The notes: generated by a model not told the origin, from the sequence alone. 64,000 nt of DNA from Arion vulgaris (GCA_020796225.1 CM036758.1:74156366-74220365); one strand, 5' to 3'; counted from the stretch's first letter, positions 10,624 to 21,277 are shown. A program made the numbers and translations.

Positions 10624-10887
10624 TTTTTCGTGGTAGAAATCTGCATGAACTACGTGTGTTTCTAATGTGTCAAATTATGTATTCAAAAACAGATATTATC
10701 ACAATGAAACAGCAGGTCACGCTATCAGAGATATAGGAGAATATGAAGAGATGGTGGAGGTATGTGTAATACACGTATGTATATATGTATTTTGGTGAAT
10801 ATTTAGATAATGAATTTCAGATATCTATAGTGTAGGTTTAAACTCACATCACATGATACTTTATATAACAGTATTATCTAGTTTGTC

Positions 10888-11026
10888 CCTGTCAGAACTT
10901 GGCTTCTATAACAGCAGCTCTAACCGTTTCCATGTCCTGTGTGTCGTGTTCAGCGTTTTCTTCAGTCATACTTAACTTATCTATGACATCTTGCACCCAT
11001 CGTCTTGGTCTTCCTCTCCCACGTCT
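10888..11026 (-). mobile_element. LINE-I C-terminal fragment
   Basis: The minus strand reads 'RGRPRRWVQDVIDKLSMTEE' and continues to 'VRAAVIEAKF'. It is homologous to the LINE-I tail at 60.5 kb (WVQDVIDDEND...AVTGAKF). It joins SINE-J at its right end. Confidence 0.7.
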
Positions 11027-11285
11027 TACTCTTCTTCTTCGAACGTTCCATATCGATCACTTGTCAACCTCTCTGTGTGATTTGTATGTCATCTGACCCT
11101 AAGAGCGATTTTACGTTGTCCTAGATATGCAACTATAAGTAGATCAGCACATCTGATTTCTGCGATGCTTTTTATTTACTAGGTAGCTTCCCTAGGTCTT
11201 ACATCAGTCCCCTCTTATGACATTCATTGTAGGTCGCAGTGGTACTATTCTTTGCTTCTCTTGTGGGCCCCGGTACCACACGGGC
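11027..11285 (-). mobile_element. SINE-J copy
   Basis: It is nearly full length, from 'cttcttcttcgaacg' to 'gggccccggtaccacacggg'. The head is at the right. Confidence 0.85.
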
Positions 11286-11494
11286 GAACCTCATCTTTCA
11301 GAGGATTACAATCATCCAAGCTTTTAAGGGGATTCATCAGATTCCCTTCTTTTTAGGCATAGCTATCATAAATTTTTCAGTAAGAAACACGAATTATGTC
11401 ACTACTTTAACACACATTAAGGACTCAATACTAAATTTGTCGTTAACACTTTGTGTGCTGGTAGTATGTTCATAAGCAAACGATAATTTTCCCA

Positions 11495-11720
11495 TGCGGG
11501 TTCAACTTTAGTCGTTGTCTAGTAAAGCTCGACTATGTCTTCAGTGGGGTATGTCCGACCTACCACCATTTTTTCCTTCTAAACTGGGCCATCATGGGCT
11601 CCTACCCTGTTATTATCCACAGATCTGTGTTTGCAACTCTATTATAAGACTTTCAAATGGGAATCGGTTAATCCTGGCCTTGGCCACAGAAAAATTTCAA
11701 ACAATTTAAGGGATGAAATG
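11495..11720 (-). mobile_element. LINE-G fragment
   Basis: The motifs 'ggtatgtccgacctacca', 'gggccatcatgggctcct' and 'cagatctgtgtttgcaactc' line up with LINE-G at 14.9-15.1 kb. Only the DNA-level match supports it; frames are broken. Confidence 0.65.
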
Positions 11721-11782
11721 AAAATTCTCAACGCGGCATCAGATATGCCCATACAACAAAAACAACCACACGTTTGTTATTG

Positions 11783-12470
11783 GTTACTAAACTGACGTCA
11801 TTGCACTCCGGGCAGACCCATAGGTGCTCAGTCTCCCAACAGATATCGAAGCGTATCCATACTGATTGTTCCGTGGCTCGCTGATTAAACACATTCCTAA
11901 CTCTGCCCCTAAGGAAGTGGTTCTCAACATTTATAATGCCACGACCCTTTAATAGAGTTCCTCATGTTGTGGTGACCCCAACCATAAAATTATTGTTGTT
12001 GCTATTTCATAAATGTAATTTTGCTATTGCTATGAATTGTAATGTAAATATCTGATATGCAGGAAGTATTTTCATTGTTACAAATTGAACATAATTAAAG
12101 CATAGTGATTAATCACAAACGCCGGGTACTCGTATTTGGGCGTACTCGCCTGGAGACGGATAGAAGAGTGGTGTCTCGGCTCTTAAGACCATCGAGAATA
12201 TGTACTTTCCGATAGTCTTGGCGACCTCTGTGAAAGGGTAGTTCGATCCCCAAAGGGGTCGCGACCAACAGGTTGAGTACCACTGCCCTAGGGTATCCAG
12301 TTCTACTTGTACATCAGGTAACTCCAAACTTCCTAAATCGCTGGATCGATTCAACATCTATTTTAGTGTCCTCATCCACCAGACAGTCGCAAAGAGACCG
12401 AAGAATATCCCCTTTATCCATCTCTAACCACATGTTTGGGAAACTAATATCCATGATAGCTGCTATGTCA
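11783..12470 (-). mobile_element. LINE-K1 3' fragment, split by a SPIN-like hAT
   Basis: The left part (11783-11926) is the K1 3' end, recognised by 'ggttactaaactgacgtcat' and 'cccataggtgctcagtctc'. The right part (12294-12470) encodes, on the minus strand, 'DKGDILRSLCDCLVDEDTKI' then 'ESIQRFRKFGVT'. This matches 'NKEDVLWFLHDYLLEEDTTI' at 45.9 kb. Joining the two sides across the insertion gives the usual K1 order. Confidence 0.75.
11935..12285 (-). mobile_element. SPIN-like hAT non-autonomous element
   Basis: The termini are inverted: 'aagtggttctcaac' at the left, and 'gttgagtaccactg' at the right. The flanks ccctaagg (11927-11934) and ccctaggg (12286-12293) agree at 7 of 8 bases, an hAT-length TSD. 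Internal stretches such as 'gttcctcatgttgtggtgac', 'taatgtaaatatctgatatg' and 'aattaaagcatagtgattaa' closely match my memory of the SPIN/URR1-type hAT elements of vertebrates. About 80 bases near 12118-12200 do not match that memory. It is non-coding. Confidence 0.85.
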
Positions 12471-12535
12471 TGAATGTACTGAAATAACCAAAAAGCACCG
12501 AACTGAACAATCTGGTGGAGACTATAGGCAGGATG

Positions 12536-12985
12536 CATGGACGCCCATACGTTGAGGAAAGAGGGGGCAAGTGTCACCACCTTGAAAATGAATTTGTGTT
12601 AAGTTCTAAGCGAATCTGATAAATGTTTTTATTTCCGCGTAGTAAACTACAAACAGGTGGCGTCTGTGGCTTAGGGGATAGTGACTCGGTCTATTAACCC
12701 CGAAGTTCTGAGTTCGAATCACGATGCGGACAGTTTAGTTGCAAATTGTTTCGCGTTGATATTTACAAAAGGACGATGGCACCACACGTTCAGAAAGCAA
12801 TGGCAAACTACTGAACATTAAGAATGCCTAGAAAATCACAAACAGCGTTAAAAAGCTGGGGTTGATTCGCAAAGTCATGTAAAGGATATGCAAATAACTA
12901 ACTACAAACTAAAACAATTTTTCATTTTTATTTGAAGAGCTAATTTTGCCCCCCTCCTAAGAAAAATGTATGTGGACGCCCATGG
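12536..12985. mobile_element. Possible inverted-repeat DNA element hosting SINE-D
   Basis: The left 'catggacgcccatacg...aaagagggggcaa' and the reverse complement of the right 'gcccccctcctaag...tggacgcccatg' are similar. This suggests imperfect terminal repeats about 35 bases long. No clear TSD was found. Confidence 0.35.
12655..12899 (+). mobile_element. SINE-D with 10 bp TSD
   Basis: The tRNA-like head (gcgtctgtggcttagggga, B-box 'agttcgaatca') is followed by 'agcaatggcaaactactgaa' and 'tgtaaaggatatgcaaata'. The flanks aactacaaac at 12645-12654 and 12900-12909 are identical. Confidence 0.88.
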
Positions 12986-13144
12986 TAGGATGACTCATAT
13001 AACTTAAAGAGAGTAGTCATTCAGTGGATATCATCAAGCTGCAACATTAAGGGAAATTGTCACAAATCTACTCAGCTACGAGAAAATAAAAACATATTTA
13101 AAGATAATACAATGCTAAGTGGAAATAAAACTACCACATACACG

Positions 13145-13345
13145 CACAGTCGAGTGTCACTAGACAGGCACTTAAATGAAATGCAAAGAAAACGGAAAAG
13201 AGGATATATTAAACAGATCTAGAGACGGAGTAAATGAAGAATGCTAGACTATTCTGATAAACCATAAATAAAGCGTCCGGAGACCGGGGAAAGTGGAGGA
13301 CAATTATTATGGCCCTATGCTTCACGAGGAGCGGATTCAGTAAGT
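13145..13345 (+). mobile_element. Decayed LINE-G fragment
   Basis: It shares with LINE-G 'gtcactagacaggcactt', 'ccggagaccggggaaagtgg' and 'ggccctatgcttcacgagg', ending in the tail 'ttcagtaagtaaac'. Confidence 0.6.
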
Positions 13346-13483
13346 AAACACAAAGTTTAGAACGGATATTACCAACTGGCATAAGAGAACATGTCATATT
13401 TCACTTCAGAATAAGACACAATAAATTGAGACACCAGTTGTATGCTGAATTTAAGACATCTCAAGCTGTTGTCCCTGTTACTT

Positions 13484-13745
13484 AGTCTCTCTCTCTCTCT
13501 TACTCTCTCTCTCTCTCTCTCGCGATCGTTATTAAGTCGTTTTTATCATTCAAATGTGATATATAAACAGCTTTAATATCAAGAACGGGTATACGTTCAC
13601 AACCTTCAGTACCAATTAGAGCTCTGGTGCTTATCCTTCGGTGGTGTGTTCGGTTTCAACCAGCGTTTACTGGGTTCGCTCTCCGTTAGCCTTTTGCTGT
13701 TCACAGCCAAACTTGCAAGGCAGCAGGTTGCTATTTTCTTTTAGG
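13484..13745 (-). repeat. Repeat-L copy, reversed, with (CT)n tail
   Basis: The (CT)n tract and 'cgcgatcgttattaag' correspond to the (GA)n tail of other copies. The body reads 'ctggtgcttatccttcggtg', 'ccagcgtttactgggttcgc' and 'ttgcaaggcagcaggttg'. Confidence 0.65.
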
Positions 13746-14259
13746 GCAGCGACCCTTTGATGGCCTACCGTCCCGTTTGATGAGCGTTATCTGCCCATCG
13801 AACCGGTCTTTTTGTGGACTACTTGATTTGCCGCCCGTCCAGTTTTGTGTACAGTTTATCCGCTAGGCTTTGATTGTTCCCAATCAAACTACAAGGCAGC
13901 AGTAGCTTATTAGTCGATATGACAACAGAACATGTCATTCGTAACTCTTCTTTTGTTGCCAAACTGTTATTGGATTGTTTCTCGGTGTCATTGTTTTTCT
14001 TTTGTCTTGCTCTACTCTAGGTGCTGGGGTGAAAGTTCTTTGTGCGTTTGGCAGGATTCTGTGCCGTCCTTTTTTTCTTCCTCTCGCCTTCTTTCCTGAT
14101 CTTCTGTTGTAGAAGACTTTATACAGTGGAGATTGGTTGCATTCTTATTAAGAGGCCAATCACTTCATTCTTTGTTTCTCAATGTAATTCAATAGTGTTT
14201 TGCCAATGTAATTCAAGCACGGTTTTGTCCCAATTTTCTTTCTTATGCTGATGTTAGTA

Positions 14260-15200
14260 ACTGTCTCTTTTGATATTGTTGATAACTTTTCGTAGGCATC
14301 GCATTTCGTATGTAGTTATTTTTGCCACTGCATTTTGCTCATTGTTCTTGTTTTGCCCTGGTAACACAAATATGCATGCCAATATAGTTGATCATATATT
14401 GTTTAAATGTTTGGGTGCCTTATCAATTCGGCTAGCTAGTAGGTTACAGTATTTGCTTTTTCCACTGTATGCTCTATTTCTCTGTCTAGTCTTCCATCTT
14501 CTGTGAATATGTTTCCTAAGTATTTGAATTCTTTCACTTGGTTTGTTGATTGTAGTGCCATTATCATTTAGTTTATTATGTTTTCTTCCTATATTCATTA
14601 TTTTGGTTTCAGTGTTATTGATTGTCATGCCATGATTGATACAATATTGGTTAAAAGTATCATTATGTTGTAGGTCTTGTTCTTTTTTGGTGTATCAGGT
14701 ATTGATCATCTGCAAACATCAGTTCATTGACTTGATTTATTTCTCTCCGCTTCTCGTGGAGCATAGGGCCTCAACAGTTGCTCGCCACTTTTCCTGGTCT
14801 CTGACTTTTTTCTTTATTGTCTTCCAGGATAGTCGAGCACTCTTCAGTTTCTCAAGAAGACTTCGTTTCCAGGCCTGTTTAGGACGTTCTCTTTTTCGTT
14901 TTCCTTGCGGGTTCCACTCAAGTTCATCTAGTGACACTCGAATGTGTCTTCCGTAGGGTATGCCCAACCCATTGCACATTTTTTCCTCTTAACCTGGGTC
15001 ATCATGCGTTCTTGTCCGTTCTCATCTACAGGTCTGTGTTTGCAACTCTGTCATATCATATAAGTCTGAGAATCAGCCGAAGACATCCGTTGACAAAGGT
15101 CTGAACAAACATCAGTTCATTGCTTCATTATAATTCTTCATAACTGTCCCATACAAACAGAACTCATCATAAAATGTTGGATACGCTAACAACTTACGTT
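14260..15200 (-). mobile_element. LINE reverse transcriptase fragment with FADD box, split by LINE-G
   Basis: On the minus strand, 'ELMFADDQYLI' sits at about 14695-14725, the catalytic box of the polymerase. It is followed by 'MTINNTETKIMNIGRK', as expected for the region after FADD. Downstream the frame shifts but still reads 'SRIDKAPKHLNNI'. The upstream part resumes at 15123, beyond the inserted LINE-G. It is a dead copy, possibly LINE-H by position of motifs. Confidence 0.7.
14730..15105 (-). mobile_element. LINE-G 3' end with 17 bp TSD
   Basis: The minus frame reads 'LDELEWNPQGKRKRERPKQA', then 'WRATVEALCSTRSGEK'. The tail (left side) is built of aagtc-like units. The flanks caaacatcagttcattg at 14713-14729 and 15106-15122 are identical over 17 bp. 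This is a 5'-truncated insertion into another LINE. Confidence 0.85.
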
Positions 15201-15474
15201 GCAACTGAAATCTTAAAATGACTATACATATATTACATTTTTTTAGGGGGGGCCCTTACCCTTTAGAGCTGCAGAGGATGGTACTAGGTCACGTTTTAAA
15301 CGAGTAAAATCCCGAGCGTCGTTATCCTTTCGAATGTGAGCTGCTCAGAATTTGTAAGTTGGGTTTAGTTGCCTATTGACTCTATGAAGGATCCCACCAT
15401 TTGACCACGATCAAGTGGGGAATAGCACTTTGATCTTAGATAAAAAGTTGAGAAACGACTATATAATTATTTAT
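15200..15474. other. No clear feature
   Basis: It contains a G-rich run 'aggggggggccc' at about 15245 and otherwise plain sequence. I could not match it to another place in the window. Confidence 0.35.
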
Positions 15475-15560
15475 TTTATGTAGGGGATTAAAGCCTCTTT
15501 AAGCCGAGGCACGTCACTTTCAACCTAAGACGAATCTTGTTTTGGTTATATCACAGTGTG
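15475..15560. repeat. Short dispersed repeat ('aagccgaggcac')
   Basis: The phrase 'gggattaaagcctctttaag' followed by 'ccgaggcac' and 'aacctaagacg' is shared with 31676-31740. Nature unknown. Confidence 0.5.
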
Positions 15561-16475
15561 TAGGCCAACAAACATCAAAAATAATAATCAACTCATTTCG
15601 GTGAATAACGACTATATAATGAATAAAAATATACAGCAGAAAATCGAAAATACTAGTCTAAAATTAACGATGATCGCAGAAGTATTTTAAACAAACAAAT
15701 AGAAATGAAACACTTACCTGAAAGTTGGTAGAAGTATTCAATATGATAAGTCCAAAATGAAAAATTTTTGAACTAAAATAAAATAATTGCAGACCAAAAC
15801 TAAACACGTACACACACACTTAGCAGAAAGTATGATGTCTTGTGTGAACTAGTCTCCCGCTGAACAATGCAGTCACAAGATCAGAAGTGATGTAACGACA
15901 TTAAGATAAAGAAAACCTCGTGGTGTGTGTACTGTTTATTATTGTCAACTACATAAATAGTTTTGCACGGCGGTTCTCACTGTGACTGCGACACGTTACA
16001 CGCGTTTGCGGATAAGGTCCCAATGTGTGAATTTTGTGACGTGAAATATACAATGACCTACATATGAACTACATTTGATGTGTCAGCTGTGTTAGATATA
16101 TAAAGCTGTTTAGTTGTCACACAAGAATGACCTGTTTTCATACATACATCAGTCGTAGTGTGTAATTAATATACAGTAAAGTGACCTACAGCACAGTGTC
16201 TCGTGTATGGATATTAATATATTTCTTTGAGTGGTGTGCTATGCATCTTTTCAGCAGCACTTGGGTCTTGACTTTTAGGCGATATCTTTCTGTGTTTACT
16301 TTGTTCCACCTACTCCACACCAACTGTTCCATTTATCTGGCGTTGACTGTAGAATACTCATACTGAAATTATTAAAAGCTAACCTTTCAAGGAAGGGACG
16401 TGCAACAATATCCGTATAGTGTGCATGTTTACACATAAGTACATAGCTATATGAGACTTTTGTCGTATTTACATA
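15561..16475. other. Unassigned AT-rich region
   Basis: No repeat family, motif or long frame is apparent. Confidence 0.4.
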
Positions 16476-16477
16476 TA

Positions 16478-16620
16478 TCTGGCCGAATGGATTAGAGCGA
16501 GGTTCCCATGTGGCAGACCTGAGTTCAATCACAGCCAACTCTAGATAATTAGGCCAGACAAGTGACTGGGGATTCCCTGACCTAGATCATAGAAGGGGCT
16601 AAACAATATAGATGTTTGAT
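16478..16620 (+). repeat. SINE-C head fragment and MITE-M-like sequence
   Basis: 'tatctggccgaatggattag' and 'cctgagttcaatcacagcc' form a tRNA-like head of SINE-C. It is followed by 'caactctagataattaggcc' and 'gattccctgacctagatcat', similar to the left half of MITE-M. Confidence 0.5.
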
Positions 16621-16950
16621 CGCCCGAATGGTTACGGGGCCTAATTTGGGGTGTAAAGAATAAAACCACTGTTAACTGCTACGCATGTCGTAAGAGGCGA
16701 CTAAGGAGGTGGGGCTAGCTACCTCACACCATACAAAACACTAGTTAGCTACAAAACGGAGAGCGAACCGAGTAAACGCTGGCTGAAATCGGACACATCG
16801 CCGAAGGATAAGCACCAGAGCTCCAAATTGTGCTGAAGATGTTGACGTAAAACACACCAATGCTAAGGCTGCATGAATCAGACTTCCACATGAATAGAAT
16901 TTATATGGAAATCGGGTACATCGGTCTGCGCAGTGATCGCGAGAGAGAGA
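16620..16950 (+). repeat. Composite SINE-F-like head and Repeat-L body
   Basis: The head 'cccgaatggttacggggcc' runs into 'gtcgtaagaggcgactaagg' and then the L body 'ggagagcgaaccgagtaaac', ending 'gtgatcgcgagagagaga'. This is the same composite as at 4.8-5.1 kb. Confidence 0.7.
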
Positions 16951-17066
16951 TATGTTTGATAGAACACTTCAAGCTTTTTTGCAATTTTACTCAATTCTGC
17001 GAGTCTATGGTTATTTGTTGGTGAATAACCATTAGTAAAGCAATATATATTTGCTTTACTATTCAT
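16950..17066 (+). mobile_element. MITE-M partial
   Basis: 'tatgtttgatagaacacttc' and 'gcaattttactcaattctg' match the inner part of MITE-M at 2.8 kb and 20.0 kb. Confidence 0.55.
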
Positions 17067-17194
17067 AGCTGCTAAAAAAAAACTTGGAAGGCTTAGTACA
17101 AAACAAAAGAAAATGATTTATGTTAAAAACCACTATAGTGGCGGAATTGTCGATATTTTGTACGCCACTATAGTGGTTATGATTTTCATGATTA

Positions 17195-17612
17195 ATTTAT
17201 AGGACCATCATCATTGCACTTGTGTAATTAACCATGTGCGCTCTGATCTATCTCTTAAACAGGAAGATCTCAGCTGCAGTGTACGAACTCGGTAGCACCG
17301 GCGAAGTTTCCCCGATGTAAGTTTTGAAGATGGTAAATATATTTTGTAGGAATTTTATTTTTAATTTTTTGTAATGAATTTTGCCCTGGCAGAGGCTTTC
17401 CAGCCTGTTCTTCTCGATTTTAAATAGCCAAGGGTTCTTTCTCGTGCTCAAACACAGGGCCTACGTTTTATCGTCCGTCTCCGATAGGACTAGGAACTCG
17501 ATCTCACCTACACTGAGATCAGGATTCTCTGAAAAAATCCAATGGTTCCACGAGGTAACGAACTGAGTACCTTGGAACGATAGTCGAGCACCTAACCTCT
17601 ACGCCACTCCCC
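17195..17612 (-). mobile_element. SINE-A, near full length
   Basis: The 3' end is at the left (catcatcattgcacttgtg), and the tRNA-like head at the right ends in 'cacctaacctctacgccact'. The middle, 'gtaggaattttatttttaat', is shared with 31.2 kb. Confidence 0.85.
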
Positions 17613-17637
17613 CAACCCCGATACAATCTGCGTAGAT

Positions 17638-18110
17638 CATCATCAGGTGCCGTCTCCACATCGAAGGTTGGCTGCAATGAATCTCCAGCATCCTCTGTCT
17701 TTCGCCTTGGTGTTGCACACTGCCAGACTGTAACCTGTCCATTTCTTAAAGTTTCCTCCCACTTATCTCTCGGTCTTCCTCTTGCTCTTCCCCTGCTCTT
17801 CCCCTCAACTTTCCCTCTAGTAAATGTTTTATCGTGGTGTCATGTTTTTTATTTTCCCAAAATACTTTACTTGTCTGAATTTTATTTCTCTTAATATTTG
17901 TTTCTTCATGCCTAGTTTTCCTAAAACTTGTTTATTTGTCTGTTTTTCTGTCCATGAAACTCTGCCTATTCTTCTATATATCCACTTCTCAAATGCATCA
18001 ATTATGTCTTCTAACTGCTTGTTCATTGCCCATGTTTCCGAGACATACATTAATATAGGATATATAGCATTTGATCATTCTCATTTTTAGCCTGTTTGTA
18101 ATTTGTTTCT
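17638..18110 (-). mobile_element. LINE-X reverse transcriptase C-terminal fragment
   Basis: The minus frame reads 'YVSETWAMNKQLEDIIDAFE', 'KWIYRRIGRVSWTEKQTNKQ' and 'LREIKFRQVKYFGKI'. These are the thumb and tail of a LINE polymerase. The 3' end reads 'cagccaaccttcgatgtgg' on the minus strand. Related copies are at 37.2, 53.8 and 54.4-54.9 kb. Confidence 0.8.
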
Positions 18111-18209
18111 ACGTAGATACAAACTAAGTAAAACTGGGATGTCTGGTCACTCTACACCTACCTCACCTATGACAGAGCCAACTATAAACGTATCTAGTTT
18201 ATAGTTATA

Positions 18210-18375
18210 CAGGGGCGGCTCGTCATTAAGGGCCAGTGGGGCCGGCCCCACCAACAACCGAAAGGGAGAATAACTTCCCGGAATAGACAAATAACAGTAA
18301 ATACTCAAAAAACCATGATTTTTCCTACAATTTGTGTCTGGCCCCACTAAGAAAAATGACCACGAGCCGCCACTG
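18210..18375 (+). mobile_element. MITE-N, third copy
   Basis: The ends 'caggggcggctcg' and 'cgagccgccactg' and the internal 'tctggccccactaagaaaa' identify the family. The flanks are both 'ttatagttata' but out of exact 8 bp register, probably because of the tandem duplication at the right. Confidence 0.85.
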
Positions 18376-18522
18376 GTTATAGTTATATAAAGTTATCTAG
18401 AGTTGGCTGTGCCTATGAGCCGCCACTGGTTATAGTTATATAAAGTTATCTAGAGTTGGCTGTGCCTATGAGCCGCCACTGGTTATAGTTATATAAAGTT
18501 ATCTAGAGTTGGCTGTGCCTAT
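18364..18522. repeat. 53 bp tandem triplication containing a MITE end
   Basis: Each unit starts with the 12 terminal bases of MITE-N (gagccgccactg). It continues through 'gttatagttatataaagtta' to 'ttggctgtgcctat'. Units start at 18364, 18417 and 18470 and are essentially identical. Confidence 0.93.
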
Positions 18523-18699
18523 GGCCCATCGTATCACGCCCCCAGCAACAACAAAGTATAAACCGAACTAACACTGAACTAAGCCCCCTAAAATTCGTAA
18601 TATGTTTAAATTAAACTATATACTAGGATTAATTATCTAATGCAGGCACGTGGGTTATTGTAATCGAGTCAGGTGACTGTTTATTTGTATTCAAGTAAC

Positions 18700-19000
18700 G
18701 GAAATGACGCACAGTAACCAACTCAGTAATATGAATGAGGTCAAGACACAGAGAAAGCTTATCATCATTATAAGAAAGAGGCAGTCATCATTTCTCGGAC
18801 ATATGATGAGGAAGAGAGGTTTAGAATACATCGTGGCAACTGGTAAAATCGAGGGGAGACGAGACAGAGGAAGACAGAGAGAGAGAAAATTTTGGATAGC
18901 CTGTCTTCATGGCACAGACGAGTGTCAACATCTGAGATGATAGCAAACACCAGAGACAGAGTCATATGAGCTATGTTTGTCCCTGGTAGCATTGTTTGGG
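18700..19000 (+). mobile_element. LINE-W-type C-terminal fragment
   Basis: The plus frame reads 'IIIRKRQSSFLGHMMRKRGL' and 'TGKIEGRRDRGRQRER'. After a frame break it gives 'EMIANTRDRVIWAMFVPGS'. This is close to 'GHIMQ.EGLEHLVTTGKIQG' at 56.2 kb. Confidence 0.75.
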
Positions 19001-19079
19001 CATGTATAGCACTTGTAGAAGTATTTACCTTTCCATATACTTACATTAACACAAACATGATCAGTAACTGAAATTCTCC

Positions 19080-19610
19080 AGTGTGTTGTCGTGACTCGCA
19101 AGGGGAACAAATAATTGTACCAATGCGACCTACAAGGCATGCTGTAAGAGACGACTGAGGTAGGAGCCTAGGGAAGCTACCCTAGTAAATCTTCTTCTTC
19201 TTTGCGATCGTTCTTTACGACCAATTTTAACCACTCTTTGTGATATGTTTGATCTTTGCCAAGAACGTGTATACGTTGCACACCGGTTTGGTAGGCCCCT
19301 AAACGTATAGACTTCTACACGTTTAGGACATGTGCATCCAATTTCATCCAAACCTCCTTAGTCGCCGTTTACGACATGCGTGGCTGGTAACAGTGGTTCT
19401 ATTCTTTACACCCCAAATTTGGGCCCCGGTAACCACTCGAGCGACTCTAGTAAAAAAAAAGCGTCGCAGAAATCGGATGTGCAAAAAAGTACTTGTAGAC
19501 GCATAACTGACACGACGTACAATCGCTCTTAGGCTGAGATCACATACAGATCACACAGTGGTTAACAAGTGGTCGGTATAGAGCGCTCAAAGAAAGAGAA
19601 GAAATTCCAC
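19080..19610 (+). mobile_element. SINE-J, split by SINE-F
   Basis: The J head (cgcaaggggaacaaataat, then 'gcgacctacaaggcatgctg') is followed by the F insertion. It resumes at 'gcgtcgcagaaatcggatgt' and ends 'gtcggtatagagcgctcaaa'. Confidence 0.85.
19190..19446 (-). mobile_element. SINE-F inside SINE-J
   Basis: Motifs: 'caccctttg'-like 'caccgg' region, 'gataTGTTTGATCTTTGCC', 'tagacttctacacgtttagg', 'acatgcgtggctggtaacag' and the head 'gggccccggtaaccactcga'. The 8 bp flank ctagtaaa is found at 19182-19189 and 19447-19454. Confidence 0.85.
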
Positions 19611-19900
19611 TGAAGTATGTTATTTGGAATGACAGATACATTAAACAAGTACTCTCCACAACAATATACAATAACCTATACTATCACGCGGTGTCCTGCT
19701 GTTTCAGTCAATAACGACAGTCGTTCAGTTATCTATTCAAGCTGTCAAAGAGAACTATCATGCAGCGCTGTGTATACAAATGTTATATTGATATAAGCTC
19801 TTCACTATTTCCTGTTATCACTGCATATAAAGTGTTGTAAATATGCAAAAAAATATAAACAAGTTCAATAACTTCTATGAACGATATCAGCATACATACA
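19611..19900. other. No clear feature
   Basis: AT-rich sequence without matching repeats or frames. Confidence 0.35.
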
Positions 19901-19924
19901 TCAAAGCTGTCCACATCCACAGCC

Positions 19925-20065
19925 AACTATAAACGTATAGGCCTGCGGATTCACGGGAAACCCTGACCTAGTTTCAATTGGGGGCTGAAATGTATTTATG
20001 TTTGATAGAACACTGCAAGCTTTTTTTACAATTTTGCTCAATTCTGTGAGATAATGGTTATTTAA
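19925..20065 (+). mobile_element. MITE-M, left part
   Basis: 'caactataaacgtataggcc', 'agtttcaattgggggctgaa' and 'gatagaacactgcaagct' match 2.77-2.88 kb. The right terminal repeat is not present. Confidence 0.7.
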
Positions 20066-20099
20066 TGGTGACAAATATTCATAATATTGATATTCCTTA

Positions 20100-20470
20100 T
20101 TGTTAAACTTCTTGTTAAGTTCTGTTGGAGGTCATCATCATCAATGTGCATATCCTTTATAGGACGTTGCTCTCTTTGCAGCACATCTGAAATTCACTCT
20201 GTCTCTTGCCAGTTCACCCACTTCGTCGGTGGTCATGTTCATGGTTTCTTTAATATCGTCTTGGTCTGCCTCTGCGTCCTGGGACCCTGCCCTCTAGAAG
20301 TGTTCTTTCCAGGCCATCGGGACGTTTGATGTGACCAAAGTATGTAATTTTTCTGTATAGTATGTTGTTTATCAGCCAACATACTGGAGGTACATAGAGA
20401 ATTTTGTTACTTTTTTTCGTTCCTTCGAAATACTGTGACCACAAAATTGTAGTTTGCCTCATTTGAAGGA
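20100..20470 (-). mobile_element. LINE-I C-terminal fragment
   Basis: The minus frame reads 'LYRKITYFGHIKRPDGLERT' then 'LLEGRVPGRRGRPRRY' and a stop. Beyond the break the DNA still matches the family's 3' end. Confidence 0.78.
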
Positions 20471-20713
20471 TATATGCTTAACATTCTTTGTCTTATACTA
20501 AAGATGAGGACTACAGAAGTAACAGAGGATGTAAAAGACCTCAAAGACGAAGTGCACACAAAAACACGTTCAATAAATCTCTTCTCATCCTAATACTATG
20601 AGGCAAAACATGATTGAAGAAAGTAGGAGGACTTAAAATCTGATGAAATTGTGGACACCTTCGGTGCTGAAACCTGGAATAACTTTGGAAACATCGATGA
20701 ACAGTTTCTTTAT

Positions 20714-20966
20714 CGAGACCTCCATATCGACCAGTTGCTAACCACTCTTTGTGATTTGTATATGATCTGAGCCTAAGAGCGATTGTGCGTTGTGCCAGTT
20801 ATGCGCCTACAAGTATGCTAGCACATCAGATTTCTACGACGCTTTTTATTTACTAGGGTAGCTCCCTAGGAAGCTACCTCAGTCCCCTCTTACGACAAGC
20901 CTTGGAGGTCGCAGTGTTACTATTTTTTGCTCCTCTTGTCGACCCCGGCAACCCACGGGCGGGTGA
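20714..20966 (-). mobile_element. SINE-J copy
   Basis: It runs from 'ccatatcgaccagttgctaa' to 'cggcaacccacgggcgggtg', with family motifs in order. Confidence 0.85.
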
Positions 20967-21277
20967 ACAGTTTGAAAACCTCTGCACTTGAGACAAGAGA
21001 TAGACATCACGTTGTATGTCAGTGCAAAGTCAGTACAGGAAGACCCGACGCCATATTCTTTGACATAGTTATCAGTTACCAATAACTTTCTTTTTATTCT
21101 GCTGCAATCTTGCCCATGTTGTACTTTCAAACTAGGACTACAAATTCCAAACAGTTTCGTTATCTTTTACTATCATGTTTTAACCTTTGACATAGTTAGA
21201 CTACTTTAACTTGATGAGATAAGTAAGATAATAACTTGGTTCCGAACAAGTGCACTTTGAAATACTAAGTCAATTTA

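Larger units (their letters stand above)
18160..18540. mobile_element. MITE-M-type palindrome hosting MITE-N and a triplicated junction
   Basis: The left arm 'gagccaactataaacgtatc' (from 18175) and the right arm ending 'tctagagttggctgtgcc' are inverted relatives. MITE-N sits between them, and the right side is triplicated. Confidence 0.6.
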
